Source of the DNA: Microbacteriaceae bacterium
GTDB taxonomy: Bacteria > Actinomycetota > Actinomycetes > Actinomycetales > Microbacteriaceae
Reading direction: 5' to 3'
Length of the DNA: 7,793 nt
Assembly (NCBI GenBank): GCA_026785785.1
Contig: JAJAZI010000041.1
Location: forward strand, 1-7,793
The translations under genes and the position numbers were made by a program. The first letter of the stretch is position 1. Each line of letters opens with the position of its first letter. Positions 6,383 through 7,793 of the stretch are shown here, in pieces. Below the pieces are notes generated by a model. The model saw only the letters and a list, made by a program, of their open reading frames with translations, made no database searches and was not told the origin of the DNA.

Positions 6383-6473
6383 CCGGACGGGGTGCGAACA
6401 GCCAGAGCGCCGTAATCGGCGTAGGTGTCGCGCGTTCCAGTCCGCCGCCAGCTGCAACCCTGTGTTTCAGGTG

Positions 6474-6500
6474 CCTGGTGGCGCGAAGCGCGTCCACCGG
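6474..6500 (-). terminator. Strong hairpin 32 bp after the usp stop, candidate usp terminator
   Basis: GGTGG (6477-6481) pairs with CCACC (6494-6498), and CGCG (6482-6485) pairs with CGCG (6489-6492), leaving a 3-nt loop and a one-base bulge. An outer CC/GG pair extends the stem. It is well placed to end the minus-strand usp transcript but has no T-tract, a pattern often accepted in high-GC actinobacteria. Confidence 0.42.
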
Positions 6501-6531
6501 TCGAATCGCCCGGAGACGCTGCCGAGCCGGC

Positions 6532-7041
6532 TCAGCCCTGCTCCCACGGCAGCTCGCGGTCGATCGGCACCGGGTCGAGCGGGATGACCACGACGGGGCG
6601 GTGCTGCCGGTGCGCGAGGTGGGCCGCGACCGATCCGGTGAGCAGTTCCTGGATGCTGCCGCGCAAGCCAGCCTCGCGTGTTCCGACGACGATCATTGCC
6701 GCGCCGAGCCGGTCGGCGAGCTGGCCGAGCGCGTGCGCGGGATCGCCCGCGAGCATCCGGGTCGACCAGCGCACGCCGCGGTTCTCGAGCAGCGTCGCGA
6801 GGTGGCGCTCGAGGTCCTCGGGGAACTCCTCCACCGCGAGGTCGGGCAGATCGGGATCGATGGGCAACGAGGTGACCGAGCCGTCCTCGCGCTCCCGCAC
6901 GGTGTACCGGCCGCGGTCGACGCTCGCGCAGACGAGTTCGGCACCGAAGCGCCGCGCGAACTCCACGGCGCTGAGCACCACTGCATCCGGCTGGTCGTGA
7001 ACAACCCCGACGATCACCGGCGATGACTCCCTCGCGTCCAT
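6532..7041 (-). CDS. Universal stress protein (UspA-like, single domain)
   Basis: This is a small cytoplasmic alpha/beta protein of the Usp fold, often nucleotide-binding and linked to stress or dormancy. The 169 residues hold one domain. Beta1 is 'PVIVGVVHDQPDA' (8-20); 'VRWSTRMLAGDPAHALGQLA' spans 90-109; 'AAMIVVGTRE' (114-123) leads into the loop and 'RPVVVIP' (148-154) closes the fold. The canonical G-2X-G-9X-G(S/T) ATP loop is altered. Gly120 is followed by TRE rather than xxG, and Gly136-Ser137 lies 16 rather than 13 residues after Gly120, so ATP binding is uncertain. About 27 acidic or polar residues at 47-76 form an insertion-like segment between strands. The ATG at 7041 has GGGAG about 5 nt upstream. 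It lies downstream of nrdB on the same strand but beyond a strong terminator, so it is likely transcribed separately. Confidence 0.9.
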   Translation of the reverse strand: MDARESSPVIVGVVHDQPDAVVLSAVEFARRFGAELVCASVDRGRYTVREREDGSVTSLPIDPDLPDLAVEEFPEDLERHLATLLENRGVRWSTRMLAGDPAHALGQLADRLGAAMIVVGTREAGLRGSIQELLTGSVAAHLAHRQHRPVVVIPLDPVPIDRELPWEQG

Positions 7042-7111
7042 CAGGCTCCCGTCGTCAATTCAGGGTGCCAGAAGCGAGCGCATTCCGGTAGCGGTAGCGC
7101 CAGCACGCACG

Positions 7112-7145
7112 AACGCCCCCGGGAGGCCGAAGCCGCGGGGGCGTT
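7112..7145 (-). terminator. Intrinsic-type terminator of nrdB with UUCG-capped inner hairpin
   Basis: AACGCCCCC (7112-7120) and GGGGGCGTT (7137-7145) form a perfect 9-bp stem, 15 bp after the nrdB stop. The enclosed segment folds further as GGC-loop-GCC (7125-7134), and on the minus strand that loop is TTCG, a highly stable tetraloop. The TTCG orientation points to the nrdB transcript. The stem-encoded TT end is the only T-tract. Confidence 0.82.
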
Positions 7146-7160
7146 GTGGTCGAGCGGTCC

Positions 7161-7793
7161 TCAGCGTGCGCCGACCGTGGCCGACGCGTTCGATTCGTAC
7201 GAAGTGTTGGTCGACTCAAAGAAGTTGACGAGCTGCAGCGTGTCGTTCGCCGCGGCCATCCACTTCGCCGGGTTGGTCACGTTGTACTCCGGCTCGAAGC
7301 CGAGCTCCTCGAGCCGGCGGTCCGCCAGGTACTTCACGTACTGGTTGATGTAGTTCGAGTTGAGCCCGAGGATGCCGCCGGGCAGCAGGTCCCGGTTGTA
7401 CTCCTCCTCGAGGGCAACGGCGTCGAGGATCATCTGCTTGATCTCGGCGGCGAATTCCTCGGTCTGGAGGTCTTCATTCTCTTCGAGAACCGTGAGGATC
7501 AGGTTGATGCCGAACTTGAGGTGCAGCGACTCGTCACGCACGACCCAGTCCATGAGCGAACCGAAGTTGCGCAGCAGGTTTCGCTGGCGGAAGCTCAGCG
7601 CCACCATGAATCCCGAGTAGAACCAGATGCCCTCGAGGATCACGTTGTAGGCGACGAGGTTGCGGACGAAGTCCTTCTTGCCCTCGGTGGTGGTGATGTC
7701 GAGGGTGTTCTCGGTCATGCGACGGATGTACTTGACCTCGAACTCCTCCTTCTTCGCCATCGACGGGATCTCGACGTGCGAGGCGTAGGCGGC
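7161..7793 (-). CDS. nrdB: Class I ribonucleotide reductase small subunit (R2), C-terminal part
   Basis: R2 holds the dimetal centre that starts reduction of ribonucleotides to deoxyribonucleotides. The frame is open to the right edge (11 codons, AAYASHVEIPS, precede an internal Met), so the 5' part is off the window; 210 residues are visible. Numbered from the internal Met at 7760, metal ligands are Glu43 (LEGIWFYSGF) and Glu77/His80 (RDESLHLKFG). The spacings of 34 and 37 residues equal those I recall for Chlamydia R2 (E193, E227, H230). 'LPGGILGLNSNYINQYVKYL' and 'ADRRLEELG' also resemble Chlamydia R2 more than E. coli NrdB or NrdF. The tail 'NFFESTNTSYE' carries the Tyr expected for radical transfer to R1. 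The radical-site residue (Tyr or Phe) and the first ligands lie outside the window, so radical-Tyr versus Mn/Fe type cannot be decided. The gene ends at a strong terminator. The large subunit is probably upstream. Confidence 0.92.
   Translation of the reverse strand, partial: AAYASHVEIPSMAKKEEFEVKYIRRMTENTLDITTTEGKKDFVRNLVAYNVILEGIWFYSGFMVALSFRQRNLLRNFGSLMDWVVRDESLHLKFGINLILTVLEENEDLQTEEFAAEIKQMILDAVALEEEYNRDLLPGGILGLNSNYINQYVKYLADRRLEELGFEPEYNVTNPAKWMAAANDTLQLVNFFESTNTSYESNASATVGAR

Larger units (their letters stand above)
6186..6531. other. Gene-free convergent junction between sulP and usp
   Basis: No reading frame here resembles a protein, and none has a convincing ribosome-binding site. 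The stretch holds the three 22-bp repeats, the 12-bp tandem duplication, and a GC-rich block with three CCGGCCG units at 6262-6283. Nothing suggests a tRNA or other known RNA gene. Together with the C/T tract it makes a 480-bp gap, long for this otherwise compact window. Confidence 0.6.

Noticed and set aside
6524..6533. GAGCCGGCTC palindrome as usp terminator
   Set aside because: It overlaps the usp stop codon, has no loop and no T-tract. The hairpin at 6474-6500 is a better candidate.
6211..7026. Plus-strand frame of 271 residues across the repeat region and antisense to usp
   Set aside because: It is built from repeat DNA plus the antisense shadow of usp and has no ribosome-binding site or recognisable fold.
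7058..7067. ATTCAGGGTG, a near match to the array 10-mer upstream of usp
   Set aside because: It is an isolated imperfect match without the TTTCAT part or any 33-bp partner.

Overview
The window looks like chromosomal DNA from a high-GC Gram-positive bacterium, most likely an actinobacterium close to Microbacteriaceae. I base this on the strong G/C bias at third codon positions, on an actinobacterial-type RNase J N-terminus, and on the character of the NrdB and universal-stress proteins. The family-level placement is inference. I see no plasmid, phage or transposase gene.

Layout. (1) 1-236, plus strand: 3' end of an HSD10-type short-chain dehydrogenase. (2) 249-510: a symmetrical repeat array at a convergent gene junction. 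Three copies of ATTCAGGAGT lie exactly 33 bp apart, then comes a 94-bp centre holding a GC-rich hairpin, then three inverted copies again exactly 33 bp apart. This is the most unusual structure in the window. (3) 520-3841, minus strand: rnj (RNase J) followed 28 bp later by prfC (release factor 3), probably one transcript for RNA decay and translation termination. (4) 3983-4372, minus strand: a cysteine-free MerR-family regulator, divergent from (5) 4531-6051, plus strand: a SulP anion transporter with a C-terminal STAS domain. Between them is a perfect 16-bp dyad inside a possible promoter with a 19-bp spacer, the layout expected of a MerR-activated promoter. MerR control of sulP is therefore the natural hypothesis. 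(6) 6052-6531: a second convergent junction without a gene. It holds a C/T-rich, G-poor tract just after sulP (possible Rho-loading site) and three copies of a 22-bp repeat, one of them inverted. (7) 6532-7041, minus strand: a universal stress protein with a non-canonical nucleotide-binding loop. (8) 7161-7793, minus strand: the C-terminal part of a class I ribonucleotide reductase small subunit resembling the Chlamydia-type R2, followed by a clear hairpin terminator with a UUCG loop.

The genes themselves are mostly recognisable housekeeping types. The novelty lies in the intergenic DNA: both convergent junctions carry repeat families in opposed orientation, and the first has an exact two-fold symmetry. 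I found no defence system, CRISPR array or biosynthetic cluster.
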